A stretch of 44,557 bases of DNA from Clostridia bacterium (GTDB lineage Bacteria; Bacillota; Clostridia; TANB77; CAG-508), in the NCBI GenBank assembly GCA_017470645.1, contig JAFUYJ010000035.1, forward strand, positions 1-44,557, read 5' to 3'. The position numbers and the translations under genes are program-made. The notes under the pieces are model-generated. The model was not told where the DNA came from. It saw only the letters and a list, made by a program, of their open reading frames with translations, and did not search any database. Below, in pieces: positions 15,029-23,427 of the stretch. The first letter of the stretch is position 1. Every line of letters starts with the position of its first letter.

Positions 15029-15334
15029 TTATTTGTGAGGAAGAGCTGCAATGCACTGCATTATCTCCTCTTCGTTGTTGAAACCAGACTTAACTAAATA
15101 GATCATAGTCTCAATAGCTAAGTTCTCATCAGGGCCGTCGGCGATTATCTTAATTGTGTCACCCTCTGAAACACAAAGGGAAAGAACGCCGAGAAGCGAC
15201 TTGGCATTTACACGCCGTTCACCTTCCTGAAGCCACATTGCAGATCTAAATGAATTAGCTGCTTGGATGAAGAAGGTTGCAGGTCTTGCGTGAAGGCCAA
15301 CTTTGTTTTTAACGGTTAAAACAGTATCTTTCAT
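15029..15334 (-). CDS. ptsH: HPr-family phosphocarrier protein
   Basis: Phosphocarrier of the sugar phosphotransferase system. With the start at 15334 the product has 101 residues and family numbering falls exactly into place. His15 (KVGLHARPAT) is the PEP/EI phosphorylation site and Ser46 (NAKSLLGV) the HPr-kinase site. A longer ORF begins at 15382, but GAGAGGATGG lies just before the ATG at 15334. The C-terminal ~12 residues exceed the usual 85-90. Base composition is odd: two 60-base lines counted by hand give 48% and 52% GC, against 28% for a line of the adjacent corA. This suggests transfer from a higher-GC relative such as a Ruminococcus-type Clostridium. No EI or PTS genes are adjacent. 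Confidence 0.9.
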   Translation of the reverse strand: MKDTVLTVKNKVGLHARPATFFIQAANSFRSAMWLQEGERRVNAKSLLGVLSLCVSEGDTIKIIADGPDENLAIETMIYLVKSGFNNEEEIMQCIAALPHK

Positions 15335-15431
15335 GTTTTCCATCCTCTCAGTAATGACTAATTGTGGATTTTTGTGATTCATACTTGACCAGAAACTCAG
15401 AGTGCCAGTCTGAATTTAGTATGAGATATTA

Positions 15432-15448
15432 TATGACAGACTGTCATA
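15432..15448. promoter_or_regulatory. Putative operator upstream of ptsH
   Basis: TATGACAGACTGTCATA is a perfect 8-bp-arm dyad about a central A. Relative to the minus-strand promoter at 15488-15460 it falls at roughly +5 to +21, a roadblock or repressor position. No regulator gene is adjacent. Confidence 0.5.
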
Positions 15449-15459
15449 AATTGCTATAA

Positions 15460-15488
15460 ATTATATCATATTTCGACAAATTATACAA
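15460..15488 (-). promoter_or_regulatory. Promoter of ptsH
   Basis: On the minus strand, TTGTAT (15488-15483), a 17-base spacer and TATAAT (15465-15460). The 5' leader to the HPr ATG is about 120 nt and includes the dyad at 15432-15448. Confidence 0.55.
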
Positions 15489-15529
15489 TAGTTTTTTGAA
15501 AAAAAATCAAAAACAATATACATAATATA

Positions 15530-15558
15530 TTGCTAATAAAAAAAGCTTGTGATATAAT
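15530..15558 (+). promoter_or_regulatory. Promoter of corA
   Basis: TTGCTA (15530-15535), a 17-base spacer and a perfect TATAAT (15553-15558), 26 bases before the corA start codon. No Mg-sensing riboswitch fits in this short leader. Confidence 0.65.
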
Positions 15559-15584
15559 AAAACAGTAAAAAAGGAGGGGGAAAA

Positions 15585-16532
15585 ATGATAAAAATTTATA
15601 ACACAAATATTGAAACCAATAAAACAACAGAACAAGAAGAAATAAAAAAAGGATGCTGGATAAATATGGTCTCCCCCTCTGAAAAAGAGATAAAAAGAGT
15701 GTGCGAAGAAACAAATATATCAGATGAATTTATTAGATATGCATTAGACTATGAAGAAAAAGCCAGAATTGATATTGAAGATGATGGAACAATATTATTC
15801 ATTGTAGATGTTCCAGTTATAGAAAAAGAAGAAGATAGTGATATATACACAACAATGCCAGTTGGTTTAATTGTTGTAAGAGATGACTTCTTCATTACAG
15901 TATCATTAAAAAAGAATAAAATTATTTCAGAATTAGAGCGATCAGTAAATAAGAAAATTACAACATACAAGAAAAGTAGATTTATATTTCAATTTTTCTA
16001 TGAGAATGCATCAGTATTTCTTAAATTATTAAAACAAATAAACAAAGAAACAGAAGTAGCTGAGAGCATTTTGAAAAAAACATTGAGAAATAAAGAATTA
16101 TTAAAATTATTAAACTTAGAAAAAAGTTTGGTATATTTTACAACATCATTAAAGTCAAATGAAGTAGTAATGGAAAAAACATTAAGAGGAAAAATAATTA
16201 AATTATATGAAGAAGACGAAGATTTGCTAGAAGATGCAATCATTGAAAATAAACAAGCCATAGAAATGAGTAAAATTTACAGTGATATTTTGAATGGAAC
16301 AATGGATGCATATGCATCAATAATTTCAAATAACCTAAACGGTGTAATGAAGATGTTAACATCAATTACGATAATTTTAGCAATACCAACGTTAATAGCA
16401 AGTTTATGGGGAATGAATGTACCTGTACCATTTGAACATAATCCATGGGGATTTGCTGTTCTAATTGTTTTCATGGTATTATTAACTGTTGTTACAATTA
16501 TGTGGCTGAAGATAAGAGATTTATTGTCTTAA
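15585..16532 (+). CDS. corA: CorA-family Mg2+/divalent cation transporter
   Basis: A 315-residue CorA-type channel. The large N-terminal region is cytoplasmic and charged. The long stalk helix runs to about residue 250, and two C-terminal membrane helices follow. The signature GMN is present in SLWGMNVPVPFEHNPWGF at the end of the first helix. The loop after it is acidic as expected, and the tail is short and basic (WLKIRD). AAAGGAGGGGG precedes the ATG. The gene is monocistronic and its stop codon is followed 4 bp later by a REP-like palindrome shared with the convergent capA. Confidence 0.93.
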   Translation: MIKIYNTNIETNKTTEQEEIKKGCWINMVSPSEKEIKRVCEETNISDEFIRYALDYEEKARIDIEDDGTILFIVDVPVIEKEEDSDIYTTMPVGLIVVRDDFFITVSLKKNKIISELERSVNKKITTYKKSRFIFQFFYENASVFLKLLKQINKETEVAESILKKTLRNKELLKLLNLEKSLVYFTTSLKSNEVVMEKTLRGKIIKLYEEDEDLLEDAIIENKQAIEMSKIYSDILNGTMDAYASIISNNLNGVMKMLTSITIILAIPTLIASLWGMNVPVPFEHNPWGFAVLIVFMVLLTVVTIMWLKIRDLLS

Positions 16533-16536
16533 ACGT

Positions 16537-16628
16537 AAAATCAGGGACGGAAAACTTTTGGGGACACTGACAAAAAGTTGTATGAGACTTTTTGTCAGTG
16601 TCCCCAAAAGTTTTCCGTCCCTGATTTT
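16537..16628. repeat. REP-like palindrome, copy A (complete)
   Basis: A perfect 42-bp inverted repeat (16537-16578 and 16587-16628) around an 8-nt loop. Its shared core is TTTTGGGGACACTGACAAAA, with flanking CAGGGACGGAA. It fills the gap between corA and capA, overlapping the capA stop codon. Its A/T ends allow it to act as a bidirectional terminator. Related copies are at 26498, 40427, 42129, 43420 and 44515. Confidence 0.85.
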
Positions 16629-17943
16629 AAAAAATTCCTTCAATTTTTTTCTTAGTTTTCTTTAGCGTCTCATATAGGTTTTCCGAGATTTCACTATTTC
16701 CACTTTCATAATCGCTTATAGATTTATTAATGTCCAAAATTTTATAGTTAACATTTTGACTAGTTCCGGTATGATACATGTAAATAGGAACATACTGATA
16801 TGAATCTATAGTTATTTTATTAGTATCCAAATGTTTAGTTAATTTTAATTGTAAAATAATTGAATCAGTAGTATTTTCAGCAACTTGTCCTGACATGAAA
16901 TTTCCTAAAGAGTATATAACAAATCCATCTTTAGTTGTTCCATCCTCAAGTGTAACTGTTCTTTTTTCCATTGGTTGTAAAACGTGAGGATGGCAACCGA
17001 AAATGATATCAACACCATTTTTAAATAGAAAATCAGCCAATTTTTCTTGAGTGGAATTTTGTTTTAGTTTATATTCTTCACCCCAGTGCATGCTAACACA
17101 TAAAACATCTGGGTTAAGAGCTTTTGCTTTTGAAATTTGATCTAAGATTAAGTCTTCATCGATAAGATTTATGCAATATTCTTTACCACTTGGAACAGGA
17201 ATTCCATTTGTTCCATAAGTAAATGAAAGAAAAGCAAAATTAATACCATTTACATTTTTTGTTGTAATAGTATTTTGTTCCTCTGTGCTTCTATAAGTTC
17301 CGGTATGAGCAATACCAACTTTATCAAGTTCATCTAAGGTACTTACCAATCCAGCGTAACGCTTATCTAAACTATGATTGTTTGCAGTAGATACAACATC
17401 AATTCCTAAATCTTTAAGATTCTTTGCAAGAGCCTCAGGAGTATTGAAATTTGGATAACCGGAATATACTGCATCTTTACCAGCAAAAGTTGTTTCAAGA
17501 TTTCCAATTGCTAAATCTGCGTCTTGAATATAGTGATTGATATCTGTAAATACATAGCTATAATCGTATGTATCAGTGTCGCTATTATAAGCATCTTTGA
17601 TATTAGAAGAATGACTCATAATATCACCAATTACTGCTATATTTACATTTGGGTCTTGCTTAACTGACTCTGACGAAGTCGCTTGGACAGCAGTGTTATT
17701 TTTAGAAGAAGACCTAGAAAATATCTTTGGAATTCCCGAAAAACAAAAATATATAATTAATCCTAATATAATTAAACATAAGAAAATCTTTCTATAGTTT
17801 AACTTTCTGCTTTGCTTTTTCCTTGAACCGTATTTTGAATGGCTTTTAGAACTACTTACAGAATTGTATCTGTCTCTACTTTTAACTGATGAAACCGTGT
17901 TTCTTTGATTTGAACTTCTTTTTTTAGAATAATTTTTACTCAT
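16627..17943 (-). CDS. CapA-family (PGA_cap) metallophosphatase-like surface protein
   Basis: A 438-residue protein of the CapA/PgsA family. The N-terminal ~48 residues are Ser/Lys/Arg-rich and cytoplasmic. A membrane helix (about 50-68) and a short linker lead to an extracellular CapA domain from about residue 98. It shows IAVIGDIMSH, NLETTF, STANNHSLDKR, HWGEEY and GCHPHVLQP, all family hallmarks with the expected metal-binding Asp, Asn and His. In Bacillus the family works in poly-gamma-glutamate capsule synthesis, but no capB or capC genes are here. Many stand-alone copies occur in Clostridia with unknown substrates. GGGG precedes the ATG. It lies 23 nt after the ttcA-like gene and is probably co-transcribed with it. 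Confidence 0.86.
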   Translation of the reverse strand: MSKNYSKKRSSNQRNTVSSVKSRDRYNSVSSSKSHSKYGSRKKQSRKLNYRKIFLCLIILGLIIYFCFSGIPKIFSRSSSKNNTAVQATSSESVKQDPNVNIAVIGDIMSHSSNIKDAYNSDTDTYDYSYVFTDINHYIQDADLAIGNLETTFAGKDAVYSGYPNFNTPEALAKNLKDLGIDVVSTANNHSLDKRYAGLVSTLDELDKVGIAHTGTYRSTEEQNTITTKNVNGINFAFLSFTYGTNGIPVPSGKEYCINLIDEDLILDQISKAKALNPDVLCVSMHWGEEYKLKQNSTQEKLADFLFKNGVDIIFGCHPHVLQPMEKRTVTLEDGTTKDGFVIYSLGNFMSGQVAENTTDSIILQLKLTKHLDTNKITIDSYQYVPIYMYHTGTSQNVNYKILDINKSISDYESGNSEISENLYETLKKTKKKIEGIF

Positions 17944-17966
17944 TTGTAATACGTCCCCTTTTTAGA

Positions 17967-18683
17967 TTATTTGAACTCTTTAAAACCATTAATATTACCG
18001 CGTTTTATTGCTCCATAAAGATTAGCTCTAACATGTGGAATTTGTTTTTGCATATTAGCTAAAAAAGTTTTCATATCCTCACGTTTAGAATATCCATCCA
18101 TAGGACAAGCCTTAGGCATAACTTTTATATTATTTCTTTTTACAAAGCTACGAATGTATTTTTCAGGTGCATAAATTAATGGTCTAATTAAAGTGATTTT
18201 AGATCTGTCCATATAACTAACAGGAGCAAAAGTATTAATACTTCCAGCATAAAATAAATTCATTAAAAATGTTTCTAAAACATCATCCTCATTATGTCCA
18301 ACAGCTATTTTATTGCATCCTTCACGAATCGCAATACTATTTAGCATACCTCTTCTAATGTTTGCACACAAAGAACATGGATTTTTTTCGTTTCTTATAT
18401 CAAAAACAATTTCTTGCATATGTCCATTTTCTACTATGAAAGGAACATCTAAGTCGTTGCATAAATCTTGTAAAAACTCTGTATCAAATTCAGGGAATCC
18501 TGGATTTATTGTAACTGCAACAATATCAAATTTTTTAGGATAAAATCTTTGTAAATTCTTGAATCCCATAAGCATTGAAATAGAATCTTTTCCACCAGAC
18601 AAAGCAACTGCAATTTTATCTCCATCTTCAATCATATTATAGTTATCTATAGCTTTTCTCATATAGCCTAAAATTTTTTGCAT
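17967..18683 (-). CDS. TtcA-like tRNA 2-thiocytidine synthetase (PP-loop ATPase)
   Basis: A 238-residue PP-loop ATPase. The pyrophosphate-binding loop is SGGKDS (29-34). The central C103-x-x-C106 (NPCSLC) and Cys193 (KACPMDG) are the three cysteines that hold an Fe-S cluster in TtcA. GHNEDD is also conserved. TtcA thiolates C32 of certain tRNAs, notably tRNA-Arg. Both tRNA-Arg genes in this window carry C32, and one (CCT) is the divergent neighbour. Length is shorter than E. coli TtcA (about 310) but usual for the Firmicute group. It is followed by capA with a 23-nt gap. A related thiolase with another target is possible. Confidence 0.82.
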   Translation of the reverse strand: MQKILGYMRKAIDNYNMIEDGDKIAVALSGGKDSISMLMGFKNLQRFYPKKFDIVAVTINPGFPEFDTEFLQDLCNDLDVPFIVENGHMQEIVFDIRNEKNPCSLCANIRRGMLNSIAIREGCNKIAVGHNEDDVLETFLMNLFYAGSINTFAPVSYMDRSKITLIRPLIYAPEKYIRSFVKRNNIKVMPKACPMDGYSKREDMKTFLANMQKQIPHVRANLYGAIKRGNINGFKEFK

Positions 18684-18807
18684 TTTTATAACCTCTTTTC
18701 ACTTAAACCACGTATAATTTGTCTATTTTGTATGTGAATTTTTAAAACGAGTTTGATACACGAAAGTTTAAAAAATAATAATTGTAATGATTATAACACA
18801 AATTCAC

Positions 18808-18836
18808 TTGAAAAAAAAGAGGAAATGTTATATACT
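18808..18836 (+). promoter_or_regulatory. Promoter of tRNA-Arg(CCT) and tadA
   Basis: TTGAAA (18808-18813), a 17-base spacer and TATACT (18831-18836), 10 bases before the tRNA. No other promoter is evident before tadA. Confidence 0.65.
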
Positions 18837-18846
18837 ATGAATACAT

Positions 18847-18922
<76 letters not shown>

Positions 18923-18946
18923 ATTACATCAAAGGGAGGAAATTTT

Positions 18947-19408
18947 TTGAAAGAAAAATTTATGAAAGAAGCTCTAAAACAAGCACAAAAAGCATATGAT
19001 AAGCTGGAGGTGCCAGTTGGAGCAGTAATAGTAAAAGATGGAAAAATAATAGCTCGTGCATATAATCAAAAAGAAGAAAAAAACGATACAACAAACCATG
19101 CTGAAATATTAGCAATAAAAAAAGCAAGTAAGAAGTTAGAAAGTTGGAGATTACTAGATTGCGACATGTATGTAACACTAGAACCATGCAGTATGTGTGC
19201 AGGAGCATTAATACAATCTAGAATAAGAAAAGTATATATTGGAGCCTCTGATGAAAAAACAGGAGCATGTGGATCTGTATTAAATCTACTTGAAGATTTT
19301 AAATTTAATCATAAAGTAGAAGTTGAGAAAGGCGTAATGCAAGAAGAATGTGAAACAATGCTTAAAAATTTTTTTAAAGAATTAAGAGTAATTAAAAAAA
19401 ATAGTTAG
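18947..19408 (+). CDS. tadA: tRNA-specific adenosine deaminase TadA
   Basis: Deaminates A34 to inosine in tRNA-Arg(ACG), encoded here at 5339-5415. It is a cytidine-deaminase-fold zinc enzyme with HAE in TTNHAEILAI and PCSMC in LEPCSMCAG, the Zn ligands and catalytic Glu. The 153-residue length is normal. The ORF could extend to 18911, but that lies inside the tRNA. GGGAGG sits 8 nt before a TTG at 18947, which I take as the start; the ATG at 18962 is too far from the ribosome binding site. It is apparently read from the tRNA-Arg promoter. The gene order tadA - SRP RNA - dnaX - ybaB - recR is that of Bacillus subtilis, with one extra gene inserted. Confidence 0.94.
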   Translation: MKEKFMKEALKQAQKAYDKLEVPVGAVIVKDGKIIARAYNQKEEKNDTTNHAEILAIKKASKKLESWRLLDCDMYVTLEPCSMCAGALIQSRIRKVYIGASDEKTGACGSVLNLLEDFKFNHKVEVEKGVMQEECETMLKNFFKELRVIKKNS

Positions 19409-19441
19409 AAAAATATTATATTTTCTGGAAAGGAAGTTATT

Positions 19442-20263
19442 TTGATTTATATTAGGGACAACGTAAAACAAAAATTAAAATTTGGTGCAGTCTTATTTGC
19501 CATAGTAATTTCAATTGCAATAGCAGGTTTCATAGTATTGAGATATCAAGTTGAAGGGGAAAAGAAGGTGCCTTTTGAAATAGGTAAAATTATTGTAATA
19601 AGTTCAGCAAGAACTGATGCAATTGTAAATGATAACAAAGATGTAAGCAACAATGAAGAGAACACTAATATAAACGAGGAACAACAAAATGCCGCAGAAC
19701 AGGAAAACTACATTTGGAATGAAAAAGTAGTTCAAACAAACGATATATACATATATATTGACAAAAATCAAGATTATAAAAAAGAGCAATCTATTAAGAA
19801 CGTTAGAATTGAAAATATAAAAATATTAGAAAACGTAAAAATCGGTAAAATACAAGTATATATGCCAAACAGTTTAGATGATGGACTATATAAATATATA
19901 AATGATTATCTTGTAAATACATCACTAACATACACAGGAGCCGCAGCAGATAACAAGAAAGCCTTAGAAATAAATAATCAAGGTGGATGTATTTATATAA
20001 GTTTTGCTAACATGGGATTAGAAAATTACAAATCAAATGAAGAACAAGAACTACCACAAGGTGGATCTATATTAGAAAAAATAAACTTATCAAATGAAGA
20101 TTTAAAATTTAAAGTTTCATTTGATTTAGTAATTGAAGTAGAAGATAAAACTTATCAAACTAATGTAACACTAGATATGCCAATTGAAGGAATAGTTGGT
20201 CAACAAGAAACACATCAAACAATAACAGATTTCGATAAAACAGTATATAAAAGATTAAAATAA
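19442..20263 (+). CDS. Unknown single-pass membrane protein
   Basis: A 273-residue protein I do not recognise. A short basic N-terminus, a membrane helix (about residues 15-33) and a long outside domain are visible. Residues ~60-88 are Asn/Glu/Gln-rich and probably disordered. Residues ~90-270 appear beta-rich. No catalytic motif is evident. It starts with TTG, with GGAAAGGAAG at good spacing. It sits 33 nt after tadA and before the SRP RNA promoter, interrupting an otherwise conserved Firmicute gene order. Its location next to SRP RNA might be chance. Confidence 0.8.
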   Translation: MIYIRDNVKQKLKFGAVLFAIVISIAIAGFIVLRYQVEGEKKVPFEIGKIIVISSARTDAIVNDNKDVSNNEENTNINEEQQNAAEQENYIWNEKVVQTNDIYIYIDKNQDYKKEQSIKNVRIENIKILENVKIGKIQVYMPNSLDDGLYKYINDYLVNTSLTYTGAAADNKKALEINNQGGCIYISFANMGLENYKSNEEQELPQGGSILEKINLSNEDLKFKVSFDLVIEVEDKTYQTNVTLDMPIEGIVGQQETHQTITDFDKTVYKRLK

Positions 20264-20311
20264 AGAAAAAAATACACAAGGTTAGAAATCAAAATAAAAA
20301 TCAAAAAAGTA

Positions 20312-20340
20312 TTGATTAAATAAAAAAAACATTATATAAT
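20312..20340 (+). promoter_or_regulatory. Promoter of the SRP RNA gene
   Basis: TTGATT (20312-20317), a 17-base spacer and a perfect TATAAT (20335-20340). The expected first base is near 20347. Confidence 0.75.
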
Positions 20341-20346
20341 GTAAAT

Positions 20347-20509
20347 GGTATGAGGAAAAGCTAACCTTTGTGTGGAGGATATTTTTCAATAAAAACCTAT
20401 GAATCTTGTCAGGTCCGGAAGGAAGCAGCAATAAGTGGTCATTTTTATGTGAAAAATACTTCCACAGAAAGGTTAGGAAAAATAAAAATTTGCTCGTACC
20501 ATTTTTTTT
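20347..20509 (+). ncRNA. ffs: Signal recognition particle RNA
   Basis: The universally conserved domain IV core CAGGTCCGGAAGGAAGCAGC is at about 20410-20429. Around it, CTAACCTTTGTGTGGA (from 20361) pairs with TCCACAGAAAGGTTAG (to 20476), giving the long helix of SRP RNA. The outermost ends, GGTATGAG (20347-20354) and CTCGTACC (20493-20500), also pair and run into eight T's. The closing helix can thus double as terminator. At about 155-160 nt it is longer than the E. coli 4.5S type and shorter than the ~270-nt Bacillus type. It lies just upstream of dnaX, as in Bacillus. Confidence 0.93.
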
Positions 20510-20534
20510 GAAGAATTTCAAAAGAGGTGATAAA

Positions 20535-22298
20535 ATGTCATATACAGCTTTATATAGAAAGTTCAGACCAATGAAATTCAGCGAAATTGTTGGTCAAGAA
20601 CACATAACAAGAACTTTAAAAAATCAAATTATAGCCAATAGAGTTGGACATGCATATTTGTTAACTGGAGGACGTGGAACTGGAAAAACATCTGCTGCAA
20701 AAATACTTGCAAGAGCTATCAACTGCTTAAATCCACAAGATGGAGAACCATGCAACGAGTGCGAAATTTGCAAAGCCGCAATTCAAGGATCTTTAACAGA
20801 CATAGTTGAAATGGATGCTGCTTCAAACAACAGCGTTGAAGACATTAGATCAATTAGGGAAGAAGTAAATTTCCTACCAACAGTTGCAAAATACAGGGTT
20901 TATATAATAGACGAGGTTCACATGCTATCTGTTGGTGCGTTCAATGCACTACTAAAAACACTTGAAGAACCACCTGAACATGTAAAATTTATATTAGCAA
21001 CTACAGAACCACAAAAATTACCAGCAACAATTTTATCTAGATGTCAAAGATTTGATTATAAAAAAATATCACCTGAAAATATAAAATTAAGATTAAGCTT
21101 TATATGCAAAGAAAGCAACATTAACATTACAGAAGAAGCCTTAAAAACCATATCAGTTTTGGCTGAAGGTGCCATGAGAGATGGACTAAGCATATTAGAA
21201 AGATGTGTTCAAGAAGGCGAAGACGAAATAAATGATGATAAAGTCAAAGAATTAGTAGGAATTCCAAAAGTTGAATATATTAATAAAATTGTAAATTCTG
21301 TAATAGATTGTAATACGGAAGAAACATTAGAAAATATAGATACGGTTATATCAGATGGAAAAGATTTAAATAATTTAATATGGGAAATTATTAAATATGT
21401 AAAAGATATTTTAGTGTTTAAGTCTAGTGGAAAATTAAGTTTATATAATGAAAATGAATTGGCAAAAATAAAGGAAGTTTCAGATAAGACATCTAAGGAA
21501 AGATTATTAAAAATTATTTATAGTTTGTCTGAACTTGCAAATGATTTAAAAATGACAACTCAAAAAACAATTATGTTAGAAGTTGGAATAATGAAGTTGT
21601 GTGCGTTAGGAACAGGTGCTGATGTAGGTAACTCTAATACTGTGCAGAATGTAAATTCACAAAATTCAAGTATGCAATCACAAAGTGTTCCAAGTGCAGG
21701 AGTTTATGCTACATTTTCTAACGATAGTGGAGAAGTAGTAGCAGCACAACATTTATCTGGAAATGCAAACCAAGTATCTAATAACAAAGAATTAGAAAAT
21801 AAAATAAAACAACTAGAAAGTAAAATAGACAAAATTACTAATCTAGTTATCCACAATTCAGGAACAAATGTGGATAACTCTTCTGAAAAAACAACAACTA
21901 CGAGAAGAACAACAACTAGAAACACAGCCAAAGGTCCAACAAATATTGTAAAGAATGTTGAGCCAGTTGGAAAAAAAGTTGAAGGTTGGGGCAAACTTGT
22001 TTCAGGTTTAAAAGAAAGCGGTAAGATAATGCTATATACCAACTTAATGAATACAACAGCAACAGAAATTAACGATATGACAGTTGGAATTGTGTTTAAA
22101 AATGGAATAACACCGTTTGGAAAAAGTATTTTAGATAAACCGGAAAGTGTAAATGAACTAACAAAACTTATATCATTAGAATATGGAAAATCAATGCAAG
22201 TAAGATACATAGATGCAAAAAATCCGGAGCAAACAAAAGATATTGTTGGTGAACTTACTACAGAAATGGGAATGCCAATTAATGTGATAGAGGAATAA
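20535..22298 (+). CDS. dnaX: DNA polymerase III subunit gamma/tau
   Basis: Clamp-loader ATPase, 587 residues. The AAA+ domain begins ALYRKFRPMKFSEIVGQ. Walker A is GGRGTGKT, a zinc site is formed by the cysteines of CLNPQDGEPCNECEIC, Walker B is YIIDEVHM and the SRC motif is ILSRCQRF. Domain III follows to about residue 365. A Ser/Asn/Thr-rich linker and a C-terminal tau-type region then follow. The ORF extends to 20406, but that lies within SRP RNA. GAGGTGAT precedes the ATG at 20535, which begins MSYTALYRKF as the family does. It is followed by ybaB and recR in the conserved order. Confidence 0.96.
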   Translation: MSYTALYRKFRPMKFSEIVGQEHITRTLKNQIIANRVGHAYLLTGGRGTGKTSAAKILARAINCLNPQDGEPCNECEICKAAIQGSLTDIVEMDAASNNSVEDIRSIREEVNFLPTVAKYRVYIIDEVHMLSVGAFNALLKTLEEPPEHVKFILATTEPQKLPATILSRCQRFDYKKISPENIKLRLSFICKESNINITEEALKTISVLAEGAMRDGLSILERCVQEGEDEINDDKVKELVGIPKVEYINKIVNSVIDCNTEETLENIDTVISDGKDLNNLIWEIIKYVKDILVFKSSGKLSLYNENELAKIKEVSDKTSKERLLKIIYSLSELANDLKMTTQKTIMLEVGIMKLCALGTGADVGNSNTVQNVNSQNSSMQSQSVPSAGVYATFSNDSGEVVAAQHLSGNANQVSNNKELENKIKQLESKIDKITNLVIHNSGTNVDNSSEKTTTTRRTTTRNTAKGPTNIVKNVEPVGKKVEGWGKLVSGLKESGKIMLYTNLMNTTATEINDMTVGIVFKNGITPFGKSILDKPESVNELTKLISLEYGKSMQVRYIDAKNPEQTKDIVGELTTEMGMPINVIEE

Positions 22299-22386
22299 TT
22301 ATACAAATGTCGTATATTAATATCATGTAAACAAAAATTTATATTTTGAATAATAAATTTGAATAGAAAACAAGGAGGAATTTAAA

Positions 22387-22737
22387 ATGTCAAAAAGAGG
22401 AGGATTCCCAGGAATGGGAGGAATGGGTGGATTTGGTGGAATGAACATCAATCAACTTATGAAAGAAGCTAAAAAAATGCAAGCTGATATGGAAAAATCA
22501 CAAGAGGAATTAGTAGCAAAAGAATTTGATGCATCAGCTGGTGGAGGAGCAATTGAAGTAAAAGTTAGTGGAGATAAAATGATAAAAGAAATCAAAATTA
22601 AACCTGAAGTAGTAGATCCAGATGATGTAGAAATGCTACAAGATTTAATTTTAACATGTGTTAATGAAGCCATGAAAAAGGTAGATAGTGCACAAGCAGC
22701 ATCTTTAGGACAATTCAACATACCAGGATTTATGTAA
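22387..22737 (+). CDS. YbaB/EbfC-family nucleoid-associated protein
   Basis: A small DNA-binding protein of the YbaB/EbfC family (116 residues), usually encoded between dnaX and recR as here. The core shows NQLMKEAKKMQADMEKSQEEL, the helical dimerisation arm, then VKVSGDKMIKEIKI and DLILTCVNEAMKKV. A Gly/Met/Phe-rich N-terminal ~20 residues and a FNIPGFM tail are common in Clostridia. AAGGAGGAA precedes the ATG. The gene is 88 nt after dnaX and probably part of the same operon. Confidence 0.94.
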   Translation: MSKRGGFPGMGGMGGFGGMNINQLMKEAKKMQADMEKSQEELVAKEFDASAGGGAIEVKVSGDKMIKEIKIKPEVVDPDDVEMLQDLILTCVNEAMKKVDSAQAASLGQFNIPGFM

Positions 22738-22827
22738 AAATTAGGGCACATATTAAGACAGGCTAAATTTGTGTCAAAGGGCGCAAGTTTGGTCTGTTTT
22801 TGAATGTGTAAAAAAGGAGAAATAAAA

Positions 22828-23427
22828 ATGGGATATTATTCACCATCAATAGAAAAATTAATAGAAGCTTTTGAGAAGCTTCCTAGCATTGGAAATAAAA
22901 CAGCTGCAAGGCTTGCGTTTCATATGTTAAATGCAAGTGAAGCTGAGACGAATGAATTTATAGAGGCTATTACGAATGCAAAAAAGAATTTAAAATATTG
23001 TTCAAAATGTTTTAATATAACTGATACTGATCCTTGTCCAATTTGTTCTAATGCTGGGCGAGATCAATCTACAATTTGTGTTGTGGAGGATGTTAAAGAT
23101 GTTGTAGCAATGGAAAGAACGCACGAGTTTAAAGGGGTTTACCATGTTTTACATGGGGTGGTTTCTCCAATGAATGGTATTGGTCCAGATGATATTAAGG
23201 TTAAGGAATTATTAGCTAGACTTATGGATGGAGAGGTAAAAGAAATTGTTTTAGCCACTAACCCTAGGGTTGAGGGTGAGGCTACGGCGATGTATCTTTC
23301 GAAGCTTATTAAGCCTTTGGGAATTAAGGTGACGAGGATTGCGCATGGAATTCCTGTTGGTGGAGATTTGGAATATACGGATGAGGTTACTTTGAGTAAG
23401 GCTTTGGAAGGTAGAAGAGAGCTTTGA
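22828..23427 (+). CDS. recR: Recombination mediator protein RecR
   Basis: Works with RecF and RecO to load RecA at single-stranded gaps. The 199-residue protein has the N-terminal helix-hairpin-helix ([20 protein letters not shown]), the four-Cys zinc finger (CSKC and CPIC) and a Toprim domain ([13 protein letters not shown] to [13 protein letters not shown]). An upstream ATG at 22804 is less likely, since AAAAAGGAG directs the start at 22828. It is the last gene of the dnaX operon. The stop codon is followed without a gap by a 283-bp palindromic element. Confidence 0.95.
   Translation: MGYYSPSIEKLIEAFEKLPSIGNKTAARLAFHMLNASEAETNEFIEAITNAKKNLKYCSKCFNITDTDPCPICSNAGRDQSTICVVEDVKDVVAMERTHEFKGVYHVLHGVVSPMNGIGPDDIKVKELLARLMDGEVKEIVLATNPRVEGEATAMYLSKLIKPLGIKVTRIAHGIPVGGDLEYTDEVTLSKALEGRREL

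Noticed and set aside
20406..20534. A 43-codon N-terminal extension of dnaX.
   Set aside because: It lies inside SRP RNA. GAGGTGAT positions the ATG at 20535, and MSYTALYRKF is the family's usual beginning.
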